24,485 nt of DNA, taken from positions 1 through 24,485 of IMG/VR virus record IMGVR_UViG_3300006870_000085. One strand, written 5' to 3'. The notes beneath the pieces are model-generated. The model made no database searches. It saw nothing but the letters and a program-made list of their open reading frames with translations, and had not been told where the DNA came from. A program made the position numbers and the translations under genes. Positions 7,908 to 14,523 of the stretch are shown one piece after another. This stretch comes from a virus. Each line of letters begins with the position of its first letter. The stretch's first letter is position 1.

Positions 7908-8864
7908 ATGTCCGCTAATTTACAAGAAATGGATAACGTCGTGAAAAAAGGCGCAGCTGCAGGCGAACCTATGGTTGCTGGCGGTGCTCAAATCGAAGAT
8001 CTCGGTGGTCCTACCCCCGAGAACTACAGACCCGACGACGATTCCGCTAAACTAAAAGATCCTGGTGCTTCGCTAGGAAGAGCCCCTATGCCCACTGCTC
8101 AGGGTGCTACCAAGAAAGAAGAAGTAGAATCAGAAGAAACCACCATCGAAGAAGTCAACGTTGATGAAGACGTTGCTGCTCTCTTTGCTGGTGAAGAACT
8201 CTCCGAAGAGTTCCAAGAAAAAGCAAGAACCGTATTTGAGGCTGCTCTTCACGCTCGCGTAGAAGAAGTCAAGGCTCAAATCCAAGAAAACTATGAGGCA
8301 ACTATTGCCGAAGAGCTAGAAGGTATTAAAGCTGATCTAGCGGAAAAGATTGATTCATATCTTGAGTACGTTGCTCAAGAGTGGATCGAAGAGAATGCAC
8401 TTCAGATCGAGCACGGTCTGAAGACTGAAATGACCGAATCATTCCTCCAAGGAATGAAGGGTCTATTTGAAGATCATTATGTATCCATCCCTGACGATAA
8501 ATATGATGTTGTTGAGAATATGGTAGAAAAACTTGATGACATGGAAACCAAGCTCAACGAGCAAATCGAGAGAAATATCCAACTGAATCGCAGACTTGGA
8601 GAAACCACCGCTGAAGGTATCTTCGCTCAGGTTTCTGAAGGTCTAGCACTAACTCAGAAGGAGAAACTCGCTTCTCTAGCAGAAGGTGTTGAGTTTGAGG
8701 GTGAAGAATCTTACCGTGATAAGTTAGCGACTCTAAGGGAATCATATTTCCCCGCTGATACAAAAGGTGAAACTACCGAAACCCTTTCTGAAGGTGTAGA
8801 TGCTGGCCCAGATGTTTCTGGTTCAATGTCTCGTTACCTACAGACACTTTCAAGAATTAAGTGA
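7908..8864 (+). CDS. gp22: Prohead scaffold (core) protein gp22
   Basis: This 318-residue protein is the main internal scaffold around which the capsid assembles; it is degraded by gp21 before DNA packaging. It is strongly acidic and Ala/Glu-rich. It has a flexible Gly/Pro-rich N-terminal part (to about residue 70) followed by long helices likely to form coiled coils, for example AELHARVEEVKAQI-like text near residues 110-170 and VENMVEKLDDMETKLNEQ near 205-225. The C-terminus SGSMSRYLQTLSRIK is the conserved end of gp22, thought to contact the capsid. GGAG at 7895-7898 sits about nine bases before the ATG, and a full-consensus late promoter lies upstream. The longer size relative to T4 gp22 (269) is usual for cyanophages. 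Confidence 0.93.
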   Translation: MSANLQEMDNVVKKGAAAGEPMVAGGAQIEDLGGPTPENYRPDDDSAKLKDPGASLGRAPMPTAQGATKKEEVESEETTIEEVNVDEDVAALFAGEELSEEFQEKARTVFEAALHARVEEVKAQIQENYEATIAEELEGIKADLAEKIDSYLEYVAQEWIEENALQIEHGLKTEMTESFLQGMKGLFEDHYVSIPDDKYDVVENMVEKLDDMETKLNEQIERNIQLNRRLGETTAEGIFAQVSEGLALTQKEKLASLAEGVEFEGEESYRDKLATLRESYFPADTKGETTETLSEGVDAGPDVSGSMSRYLQTLSRIK

Positions 8865-8912
8865 TCGTTAACCTAAATTATTTTCATAAAACCTTAAACT
8901 TACCAAAGTAAA

Positions 8913-10337
8913 ATGTATAACAATCCCCAACTCCTAGAGAAGTGGGCTCCCCTTCTAGACTATGAAGGTTGCGAGTCTATCAAAGACAACCACCGTCGTG
9001 CTGTCACAGCCCAACTTCTAGAGAACCAAGAGCGTTTCCTCAGTGAAGAGCGTTCTTTCGCTGAAGGCGGTTTCGACCTTCAAGAAGCTACCCCCACTAA
9101 CTCATTCTCCACTGGTGGTGGTGCATACTATCGTGGTTCTGGTCAGACTGACAGTGGCGCCCCCACTGGTGGTTTCGATCCCGTACTAATCAGCCTCATC
9201 CGTCGCTCTATGCCCAACTTGGTCGCTTATGACCTCGCTGGCGTTCAGCCCATGAACGGACCCACTGGACTCATCTTCGCGATGCGTTCTAAGTACAACA
9301 ACATGAATGGAGACGAAGCTCTATTCAACGAGCCCGATTCTGCATTCTCTGCTCAGAACTCTGGTTACTCTGCTACTCAGGGTGACTACACTGGTGGTTC
9401 TGACAGCGGTGGTAGCGTTGGTTTCGGTACTACCCTACAGCGTGGTTCCAATCCTGGCGTTCTCGATCCTAATGCTGCTCCTAGCACCTACAGCGTAGGT
9501 CAGGGTATGGCAGTTACCGACTCTGAGGCCCTAGGCGAGAGCGGAACTGACTTCAACCAGATGGCCTTCTCAATCGAGAAAGTCACCGTAACCGCTAAGT
9601 CCAGAGCACTCAAGGCTGAGTACTCCCTAGAACTAGCACAAGACCTCAAGGCAATCCATGGTCTAAACGCCGAGGCTGAACTCGCCAACATTCTCTCCAC
9701 AGAGATCATGGCTGAGATCAACCGCGAAGTTATCAGAACCATCTATAAGTCTGCTGAGGCTGGTGCTCAACTCAACACTGCTACCGCTGGTCAGTTTGAC
9801 CTAGACATCGACTCTAACGGTCGTTGGTCTGTTGAGAAGTTCAAGGGTCTACTATTCCAGATCGAGCGCGATGCTAACCAGATCGCCCAGAGAACTCGTC
9901 GTGGAAAGGGTAACATCATCCTAACTTCCGCTGATGTTGCTTCTGCTCTAACCATGGCTGGTGTACTTGATTACACCCCCGCCCTCAACGCTAACCTTAA
10001 CGTTGATGACACTGGCAACACCTTTGCTGGTACTATCAATGGTAAGTATCGCGTGTATATTGACCCCTTCGCTTCCAACAACAGTGCTCTTCAGTACTAC
10101 GTCGTTGGTTATAAGGGTGCTTCCCCCTATGACGCTGGTCTATTCTACTGCCCCTACGTACCCCTCCAGATGGTACGTGCCGTTGGTCAGGACACCTTCC
10201 AGCCCAAGATCGGATTCAAGACCCGCTACGGCATGGTCGCTAATCCCTTCGCTGAAGGAACCGACGCCGCTCTTGGCGCTATCAAGGCTGGCACCAACCG
10301 CTACTATCGTCGCGTTTCCGTCAAGAACCTCATGTGA
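8913..10337 (+). CDS. gp23: Major capsid protein gp23
   Basis: This 474-residue protein forms the hexamers of the head shell (HK97 fold). The start is supported by homology: MYNNPQLLEKWAPLLDYEG parallels the T4 pattern of a short lead followed by LL.KW.PLLE.EG. The N-terminal propeptide probably ends at LQE/A (cut between E58 and A59), leaving about 416 residues. Other family features include LISLIRRSMPNLVAYDLAGV, QPMNGPTGLIFAMRSKY, the central KSRALKAEYSLELAQDLKAI, and the C-terminal KIGFKTRYGMVANPF. Codons are visibly C-rich compared with neighbouring genes (CCC for Pro, TTC, AAC, TAC), as expected of a very highly translated gene. No clear Shine-Dalgarno or exact ATAAATA lies in the 48-base gap before it. 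A strong terminator follows. Confidence 0.98.
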   Translation: MYNNPQLLEKWAPLLDYEGCESIKDNHRRAVTAQLLENQERFLSEERSFAEGGFDLQEATPTNSFSTGGGAYYRGSGQTDSGAPTGGFDPVLISLIRRSMPNLVAYDLAGVQPMNGPTGLIFAMRSKYNNMNGDEALFNEPDSAFSAQNSGYSATQGDYTGGSDSGGSVGFGTTLQRGSNPGVLDPNAAPSTYSVGQGMAVTDSEALGESGTDFNQMAFSIEKVTVTAKSRALKAEYSLELAQDLKAIHGLNAEAELANILSTEIMAEINREVIRTIYKSAEAGAQLNTATAGQFDLDIDSNGRWSVEKFKGLLFQIERDANQIAQRTRRGKGNIILTSADVASALTMAGVLDYTPALNANLNVDDTGNTFAGTINGKYRVYIDPFASNNSALQYYVVGYKGASPYDAGLFYCPYVPLQMVRAVGQDTFQPKIGFKTRYGMVANPFAEGTDAALGAIKAGTNRYYRRVSVKNLM

Positions 10338-10364
10338 TTCTTGCCCAAGCGGGATATATTCAAC

Positions 10365-10389
10365 GGGGACCGAAAGGTCCCCTTTTTTT
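10365..10389 (+). terminator. Intrinsic terminator after gp23
   Basis: A perfect seven-base-pair stem, GGGGACC (10365-10371) with GGTCCCC (10376-10382), closes a GAAA tetraloop and is followed by seven T residues (10383-10389). It begins 28 bases after the capsid stop codon. This should end the late virion transcript and insulate the next unit from it. Confidence 0.9.
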
Positions 10390-10393
10390 ATGG

Positions 10394-10422
10394 TTGACAT
10401 TTTTTCCTTAGTCGTCTAATAT
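10394..10422 (+). promoter_or_regulatory. Sigma70-consensus promoter after the gp23 terminator
   Basis: A perfect -35 box TTGACA (10394-10399) and a -10 box TAATAT (10417-10422) are separated by exactly 17 bases. Transcription should start near 10429, about 20 bases before the ATG of the 90-aa gene. This is of the kind read by the host vegetative RNA polymerase early in infection, unlike the late ATAAATA elements before the structural genes. It sits directly after the capsid terminator. Confidence 0.85.
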
Positions 10423-10450
10423 GTAAACATAGTCAAACGTTCTATTCATC

Positions 10451-10723
10451 ATGGCGTCAACAAACTACACCATCTGCACAGCAAATAGTGTTACTCCTCT
10501 TGGTCAAAGGGGTGGTTCAACTGGTCTCAAATATCCTTGGTTAGACAAATCCATTCCCGTTGGTAGTGGCTTTTTCATTGAGCGTTCTTATGAAGAAGTT
10601 GCATCTGAGAAAGGTCGTCCAACCGTCCCAACTAAAACTCTTTCTAAGTATGGTATTAAGTATAAAACATACAAAGCAAAAAGGGGTTTAACACATGGTT
10701 ATATGTGTGAACGTGTTCAGTAG
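10451..10723 (+). CDS. Small conserved protein of unknown function in its own transcription unit
   Basis: This 90-residue protein starts at ATG 10451, shortly downstream of a consensus sigma70 promoter, and is closed by its own terminator, so it looks monocistronic. No ribosome site is obvious. The sequence has TPLGQRGGSTGLKYPWLDKS, then IPVGSGFFIERSYEEVA, and a basic C-terminal half KTLSKYGIKYKTYKAKRGL followed by THGYMCERVQ. The order (a D/S-I-P-V-G-x-x-FF segment, a Ser/Lys stretch, a YGIKYKT-type strand, then a terminal hydrophobic/Arg strand) resembles small phage proteins that end in K..G.RVWR-like strands, whose function is unknown. The net positive charge and early-type promoter suggest, but do not show, a nucleic-acid-binding or host-takeover role. 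It is flanked on both sides by structural genes (gp23 and gp3). Confidence 0.8.
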   Translation: MASTNYTICTANSVTPLGQRGGSTGLKYPWLDKSIPVGSGFFIERSYEEVASEKGRPTVPTKTLSKYGIKYKTYKAKRGLTHGYMCERVQ

Positions 10724-10745
10724 GGTCTTCGGACCCTCTTTTTTT
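10722..10745 (+). terminator. Intrinsic terminator with UUCG loop after the 90-aa gene
   Basis: The stem AGGGTC (10722-10727) pairs with GACCCT (10732-10737) around a TTCG tetraloop, which is exceptionally stable in RNA. It is followed by C and seven T residues (10739-10745). It overlaps the stop codon of the 90-aa gene (TAG at 10721-10723), so it ends that transcript at once. Confidence 0.9.
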
Positions 10746-10763
10746 ATCTAAATAAAAATAAAA

Positions 10764-11312
10764 ATGGCGTCCCCATATAGAAATCAAATCCAGAACAGGA
10801 ATTTTTTAAGTCCTACTGGATTTGAATTTACGATTAATAAAAACCCGAAGATCAACTTCTTTTGTCAAACGGCCAATATTCCAGAAATATCACTAGGAAC
10901 AGCTGTTCAACCATCGTACCTTAAAAATCTAGATGTTCCTGGAGAAAAACTCCAGTATTCAGACTTTACGATGTCATTTCTTGTGGATGAAAATTTTGAA
11001 AACTATATGGCTGTACACAACTGGTTGACTGGTTTAGGATTCCCAAAGACACCTCAACAGTTTGAAGATCTAACAACAGACAATGAAGGAATTACCGATA
11101 AGTATCAGGAACAGTTCTCTGATGGATCACTCATTGTATTGAGTAGTAATCTTAGGCCTAATTTTAAAATTACTTTTAGGGATTTATTTCCAGTCAGTCT
11201 AAGTGGACTTGACTTTGATAGTAAACTTCAAAGTGAAGAGTTCTTTACAGCACAGGCTGTTTTCAAGTATAGTATATACGAAGTAACTAATTTGTTCGGA
11301 ACTAATTTATGA
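10764..11312 (+). CDS. gp3: Tail completion and sheath stabiliser protein gp3
   Basis: This 182-residue protein is called gp3 from its length (T4 gp3 is 176) and its position between the capsid gene and uvsY/uvsW, where cyanophage genomes carry gp3. In T4 it caps the end of the tail tube and sheath before head joining. Visible features are MASPYRNQIQNRNFLSPTGF at the start, then FEFTINKNPKINFFCQTANI, LPEIS-like IPEISLGTAVQPSYLKNLDV, FLVDENFENYMAVHNWLTGL, and a C-terminal RDLFPVSLSGLDFDSKLQSE. These resemble tube-like folds (N.PKI.F...A.LP), as expected for a protein that stacks on the tube. The ATG is preceded only by an A-rich run. The stop overlaps the uvsY start (ATGA). Confidence 0.85.
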   Translation: MASPYRNQIQNRNFLSPTGFEFTINKNPKINFFCQTANIPEISLGTAVQPSYLKNLDVPGEKLQYSDFTMSFLVDENFENYMAVHNWLTGLGFPKTPQQFEDLTTDNEGITDKYQEQFSDGSLIVLSSNLRPNFKITFRDLFPVSLSGLDFDSKLQSEEFFTAQAVFKYSIYEVTNLFGTNL

Positions 11313-11737
11313 ATCTTGAAGATATTCAGAAGATGTGGGATCGTGATTCTGAGATAGACAGAGATGATCTAGCGAACGAATCACTCAAGACTCCACAACT
11401 TCATGCAAAATATTATGAAATTTACAACACAACTTTACTGCTAAGAGAAAGAGCTAAAGAGACCTACGATAAGGTATATCTTGAGCGTTACAACTACTAC
11501 ACAGGAAAGGCAGATCCTGCGGTCTACGAGGATGAACCATTTCCCTATAAGGTGAGGGAAAAAGAGAGCATACAGAGGCATATGAGTGCCGATGAGAGAC
11601 TTTCTAAAGTAGATCTCAAGATTAAATATTACGATATTATGCTTCGCTATCTGGAGGAAATCATAAAATCACTCTCAAATCGTGGATATATAATAAAGAA
11701 CGCCATCGATTGGTTGAAATTTACATCAGGAATGTAA
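11309..11737 (+). CDS. uvsY: Recombination mediator UvsY
   Basis: This 142-residue protein fits T4 UvsY (137 residues), which loads the UvsX recombinase onto ssDNA coated with gp32. Shared landmarks are the N-terminal LEDIQKMWDRDSEID, the LHAKYYEIYN helix, a basic YLERYNYYTGKAD, and the C-terminal region with MSADERLSKVDLKIKYYDIM and SLSNRGYIIKNAIDWLKFTS, which parallel the T4 text LSADKDVLKVD..L.YW.ILLDF and I.SRGFAIKH..D...F. The start ATGA overlaps the gp3 stop and the gene is followed by uvsW after three bases, so gp3-uvsY-uvsW reads as one operon. UvsX itself is not in this window. Confidence 0.9.
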   Translation: MNLEDIQKMWDRDSEIDRDDLANESLKTPQLHAKYYEIYNTTLLLRERAKETYDKVYLERYNYYTGKADPAVYEDEPFPYKVREKESIQRHMSADERLSKVDLKIKYYDIMLRYLEEIIKSLSNRGYIIKNAIDWLKFTSGM

Positions 11738-11740
11738 TGT

Positions 11741-13204
11741 ATGAGTGATCTGATCATTTCCAAAAAGAATGAAGTATATCTAAGAATCAAAACTGAGCCT
11801 CACATCAAACACGAACTATCCGATCAGTTTACGTTTGATGTTGAGGGTGCAAAATATATGCCACAATATCGAAACAGATGGTGGGACGGAAAGATCAGAT
11901 TATTCAATATTCAGACTGGAGAAATTTATATTGGTCTATTAGACAAACTCCTAAGATTTTGTGATGATCATGGATACAAGTATGAGTTTCAAGATAACAA
12001 ATACTATGGCCATCCGATTGATCTAAATCAAATGATCTCCTATGAGGGAGTCAAAGATTATATGACAAAGATCTCTGTACATAAACCCAGGGATTATCAA
12101 GTACAAGCAGTCTATGATGCACTGAAGTGTAATCGACGACTTATAGTATCACCGACAGGCTCAGGTAAATCTCTCATGATTTACTCCGTGGTAAGATACT
12201 ATGTTGAAAGGGGAAAAGATACTTTAATTATTGTTCCAACCACATCTCTTGTAGAACAGATGTACAAGGACTTTGCGGATTATGGTTGGGATGTTGGATC
12301 ATACTGCCACAAGATCTATGGTGGTAAGGAAAGAGAAACTGATAATCAGGTTATTATCACCACTTGGCAATCCATCTACAAACTCGACAGAAAATACTTT
12401 GAACGATTTGAAGTTGTAGTTGGTGATGAAGCACACCTATTTAAATCTAAATCTTTAGTCAGCATCATGACGAAACTTGCTGATGCAAAATATAGATTTG
12501 GATTTACGGGAACACTTGATGGAAGTCAAACTCACAAGTGGATTCTGGAGGGTTTGTTTGGCCCATCATATTCAACAATTAAAACAAAAGAGTTGATCAA
12601 AGAGAAACACTTATCAGATCTTGATGTAAAAATTATTAGACTACAACATAAACCAAGAATCTTTGATAGTTATCAAGAGGAAATTCGATATCTTTGCGAA
12701 AACCCTCAAAGGAATAAATTTATTAAAAATTTAGCCTTGATTCAAAAAGGAAATACTTTGATTCTTTTTACAAGAGTGGAAACTCATGGAGAACCATTAT
12801 ATGAATTGATAAATAATTCGGTAAAAAATAACAGAAAAGTTTTCTTTGTTTATGGTGGAGTAGATACAGAAGATAGAGAAAGAATTCGCAAAATAACCGA
12901 AACCGAAGAAAACGCAATCATCGTCGCATCTTATGGAACTTTTTCTACTGGGATTAACATCAGGAATCTTCATAATGTTATCTTTGCCTCTCCCTCCAAG
13001 TCAAGAGTCCGAAACCTGCAAAGTATTGGTAGAGTCCTCAGAAAAAGTGAAAAAAAATTGAAGGCCACTCTTTTTGATATTGCGGATGATATCACATTTA
13101 ACAAAAAAAGAAATTACACTCTCAATCATTTAGTTGAAAGACTAAAAATTTATAAGGAAGAAAATTTTAATTATGAGATTATAAACGTTGCTTTAAATCA
13201 ATAA
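11741..13204 (+). CDS. uvsW: UvsW RNA-DNA and DNA helicase
   Basis: This 487-residue superfamily 2 helicase is close to T4 UvsW (503 residues), which unwinds R-loops and drives branch migration, moving the phage from origin-dependent to recombination-dependent replication. The N-terminal ~110 residues form the small UvsW-specific domain with YMPQYRNRWWDGKIRLFN. Then come a Q-like KPRDYQ, Walker A SPTGSGKS (137-144), motif II DEAH (229-232), motif III FTGTL (255-259), and in the second RecA-like domain ASYGTFSTGINIRNLHNV and motif VI QSIGRVLR. A weak ribosome site (CAGGAA, 11727-11732) lies before the ATG. The stop overlaps the next start (TAATG). Confidence 0.96.
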   Translation: MSDLIISKKNEVYLRIKTEPHIKHELSDQFTFDVEGAKYMPQYRNRWWDGKIRLFNIQTGEIYIGLLDKLLRFCDDHGYKYEFQDNKYYGHPIDLNQMISYEGVKDYMTKISVHKPRDYQVQAVYDALKCNRRLIVSPTGSGKSLMIYSVVRYYVERGKDTLIIVPTTSLVEQMYKDFADYGWDVGSYCHKIYGGKERETDNQVIITTWQSIYKLDRKYFERFEVVVGDEAHLFKSKSLVSIMTKLADAKYRFGFTGTLDGSQTHKWILEGLFGPSYSTIKTKELIKEKHLSDLDVKIIRLQHKPRIFDSYQEEIRYLCENPQRNKFIKNLALIQKGNTLILFTRVETHGEPLYELINNSVKNNRKVFFVYGGVDTEDRERIRKITETEENAIIVASYGTFSTGINIRNLHNVIFASPSKSRVRNLQSIGRVLRKSEKKLKATLFDIADDITFNKKRNYTLNHLVERLKIYKEENFNYEIINVALNQ

Positions 13205-13659
13205 TGAATTCAGACTTAGAACAAGAATTTTATTGCACATTGAAACTAGTTTCTGGTGAAGAAATTGTTTCTTTAATCATGGTTGATGATAGTGATCAAG
13301 AAGATCCTATTATTATTCTACAAGATCCAGTCATTTTAAAATACAATGTCCAAGGAAGTTATACTGAATTAAAAATTGAGCCTTGGATGAAATTATGTAA
13401 TGATGATATCTTTTTTATAAGATTGTCAAATGTAATCACCATGAGTGAAATTGATGATATTGAATTGATAGAATTATATAAAAACTTCAATGACTCAAAA
13501 CATGAATATTTGAATGACTATGATGATGAAGATAATGATTCTAAAAATCAAAGAGATGTAACTAAAAATATGGGTTTCCTAGGATCTGTATCAGAAACAA
13601 AAAAGAATCTAGAGAAACTTTTTAAAATAGATATTAAAGATAATCATAAAGAGCTATAA
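13204..13659 (+). CDS. Acidic conserved protein with possible Sm-like N-terminal domain
   Basis: This 151-residue protein begins FYCTLKLVSGEEIVSLIMVD, followed by DPIIILQDPVIL, a PWMKLCNDDIFFIRLSNVIT segment, and then an acidic, Asn/Asp/Glu-rich tail (about residues 90-151). The strand order K.L.GEE.V....V, then a D.I.L..P..I strand and a later F.I....V...  strand recalls an Sm/LSm-like small barrel, but this is a pattern judgement only. The C-terminal half, with YDDEDNDSKNQ and a lysine-rich helix TKKNLEKLFKIDIKDN, looks disordered then helical. It is coupled to uvsW by a TAATG overlap and lies just before the gp55 promoter. A role in RNA handling or recombination is possible but unproven. 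Confidence 0.75.
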   Translation: MNSDLEQEFYCTLKLVSGEEIVSLIMVDDSDQEDPIIILQDPVILKYNVQGSYTELKIEPWMKLCNDDIFFIRLSNVITMSEIDDIELIELYKNFNDSKHEYLNDYDDEDNDSKNQRDVTKNMGFLGSVSETKKNLEKLFKIDIKDNHKEL

Positions 13660-13706
13660 TTTCTTTTCATCCTGGACAAGCCAGAGTCTACTTGATTTTG
13701 GATACC

Positions 13707-13735
13707 TTGTCAAGCTTTGTTTTGTATGATATAAT
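13707..13735 (+). promoter_or_regulatory. Sigma70-type promoter before gp55
   Basis: A -35 box TTGTCA (13707-13712, five of six bases) and a perfect -10 TATAAT (13730-13735) are 17 bases apart, and TGA directly precedes the -10, giving an extended -10 (TGn). Transcription would start near 13742, leaving a leader of about 18 bases before gp55. The late sigma gene can therefore be read by the host RNA polymerase before late transcription begins. Confidence 0.82.
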
Positions 13736-13759
13736 GTTATCAACAGATAAAATAAAATA

Positions 13760-14266
13760 ATGACTAAAAAGAAACCAGAACATTATGTTAACAATAAAGA
13801 GTTCCTTGCGGAGATCAACAAATACAAAAAATTCCTTAAGCAAGCTGAAAAAGAAGGAAAAACAAAGTCAGATTTATTGAGAGAATCAAGAGAGTTTAGG
13901 AAAACTCACGAATATCTTGGCACCTGTTTTAAAAAGATTGGTGATCATTTATCCCACAAACCAAATTTTGTCAACTATATGTTCAAAGAAGACATGATTT
14001 CGGACGGGCTTGAAAATTGTATTGAATATGTTACAAACTTTGATCCAGAGAAAAGTTCTAATCCATTTGCATATTTTACTCAGATTATCTACTTTGCTTT
14101 CTTGAGAAGAATTGGTAAAGAAAAGAAGCAACTTGAGATCAAAAATCGTATTATTGAGAAGTCTGGATTTGCAGAAGTTATGGCTGTTGACGATAGCTTG
14201 CTTTCTCGCACCAGTTCAGACTATAATACGATCAAAGAAAACATTCAGACAAAAATGAACCGATGA
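13760..14266 (+). CDS. gp55: Late-transcription sigma factor gp55
   Basis: This 168-residue protein is recognised as gp55, the small sigma-family subunit (T4 gp55 is 185 residues) that directs host RNA polymerase to ATAAATA late promoters, normally with the sliding clamp gp45 as activator. The characteristic region is KPNFVNYMFKEDMISDGLEN, then CIEYVTNFDPEKSSNPFAYF and TQIIYFAFLRRIGKEKK, which resembles sigma region 2. The N-terminal part is basic, with KKKPEHYVNNKEFLAEINKY. It is driven by the sigma70-type promoter just upstream, and its stop overlaps the next gene (ATGA). The late promoter elements it would recognise lie before gp18, gp20, gp67 and gp22. Confidence 0.93.
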   Translation: MTKKKPEHYVNNKEFLAEINKYKKFLKQAEKEGKTKSDLLRESREFRKTHEYLGTCFKKIGDHLSHKPNFVNYMFKEDMISDGLENCIEYVTNFDPEKSSNPFAYFTQIIYFAFLRRIGKEKKQLEIKNRIIEKSGFAEVMAVDDSLLSRTSSDYNTIKENIQTKMNR

Positions 14267-14523
14267 CCCACGAAGAAATGCTGGATGAAGCTCGCCTCCG
14301 CGAAGAAGAGAACTACGAATGGATTGATGATTCCTTTCGAGTAGAACAAACTCGTTTTATGTGGAAGAGTGTTCGTAAAGATACTGGAAAAGATTTTCTC
14401 TTTGCCTTAACAGAAAAAGAAGTCACTGATATCACACGATGGCATCTCAAGTGTGAACAAGAAGGAACCTTACATTTGTATACAAGAGTTGTTAATAGTG
14501 GAGTTGTTGGAGGGAAACTTTGA
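14263..14523 (+). CDS. Small conserved protein of unknown function between gp55 and gp47
   Basis: This 86-residue acidic protein starts inside the gp55 stop (ATGA) and ends inside the TTG start of gp47. It has MTHEEMLDEARLREEENYEW, then a DDSFRVEQTRFMWKSVRKDT stretch, and a final EKEVTDITRWHLKCEQEGTL followed by a short Gly/Val tail. I do not recognise a named family. The spacing shows co-translation with gp55 and gp47. Its last codons contain the GGAGG ribosome site of gp47, so its own translation may help or control gp47 synthesis. Confidence 0.78.
   Translation: MTHEEMLDEARLREEENYEWIDDSFRVEQTRFMWKSVRKDTGKDFLFALTEKEVTDITRWHLKCEQEGTLHLYTRVVNSGVVGGKL
14509..14513 (+). promoter_or_regulatory. 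Ribosome-binding site that fixes the TTG start of gp47
   Basis: GGAGG lies six bases before the TTG at 14520, an ideal spacing. No in-frame ATG or GTG is near, and the metallophosphatase DxH motif begins at residue 8 of the product only if this TTG is the start. It is one of the clearest Shine-Dalgarno sites in the window. Confidence 0.85.

Noticed and set aside
9961-10419. 152-codon + frame inside and past the end of gp23
   Set aside because: It is an out-of-frame reading of the capsid gene with Thr/Leu/Pro-rich low-complexity text, and it runs through the terminator and the sigma70 promoter.
10748-10754. CTAAATA before gp3 as a late promoter
   Set aside because: It would start transcription within about 4-5 bases of the ATG, leaving no room for a leader, and it directly follows the UUCG terminator. 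It may be chance in AT-rich DNA. Kept out, though gp3 must be transcribed from somewhere.
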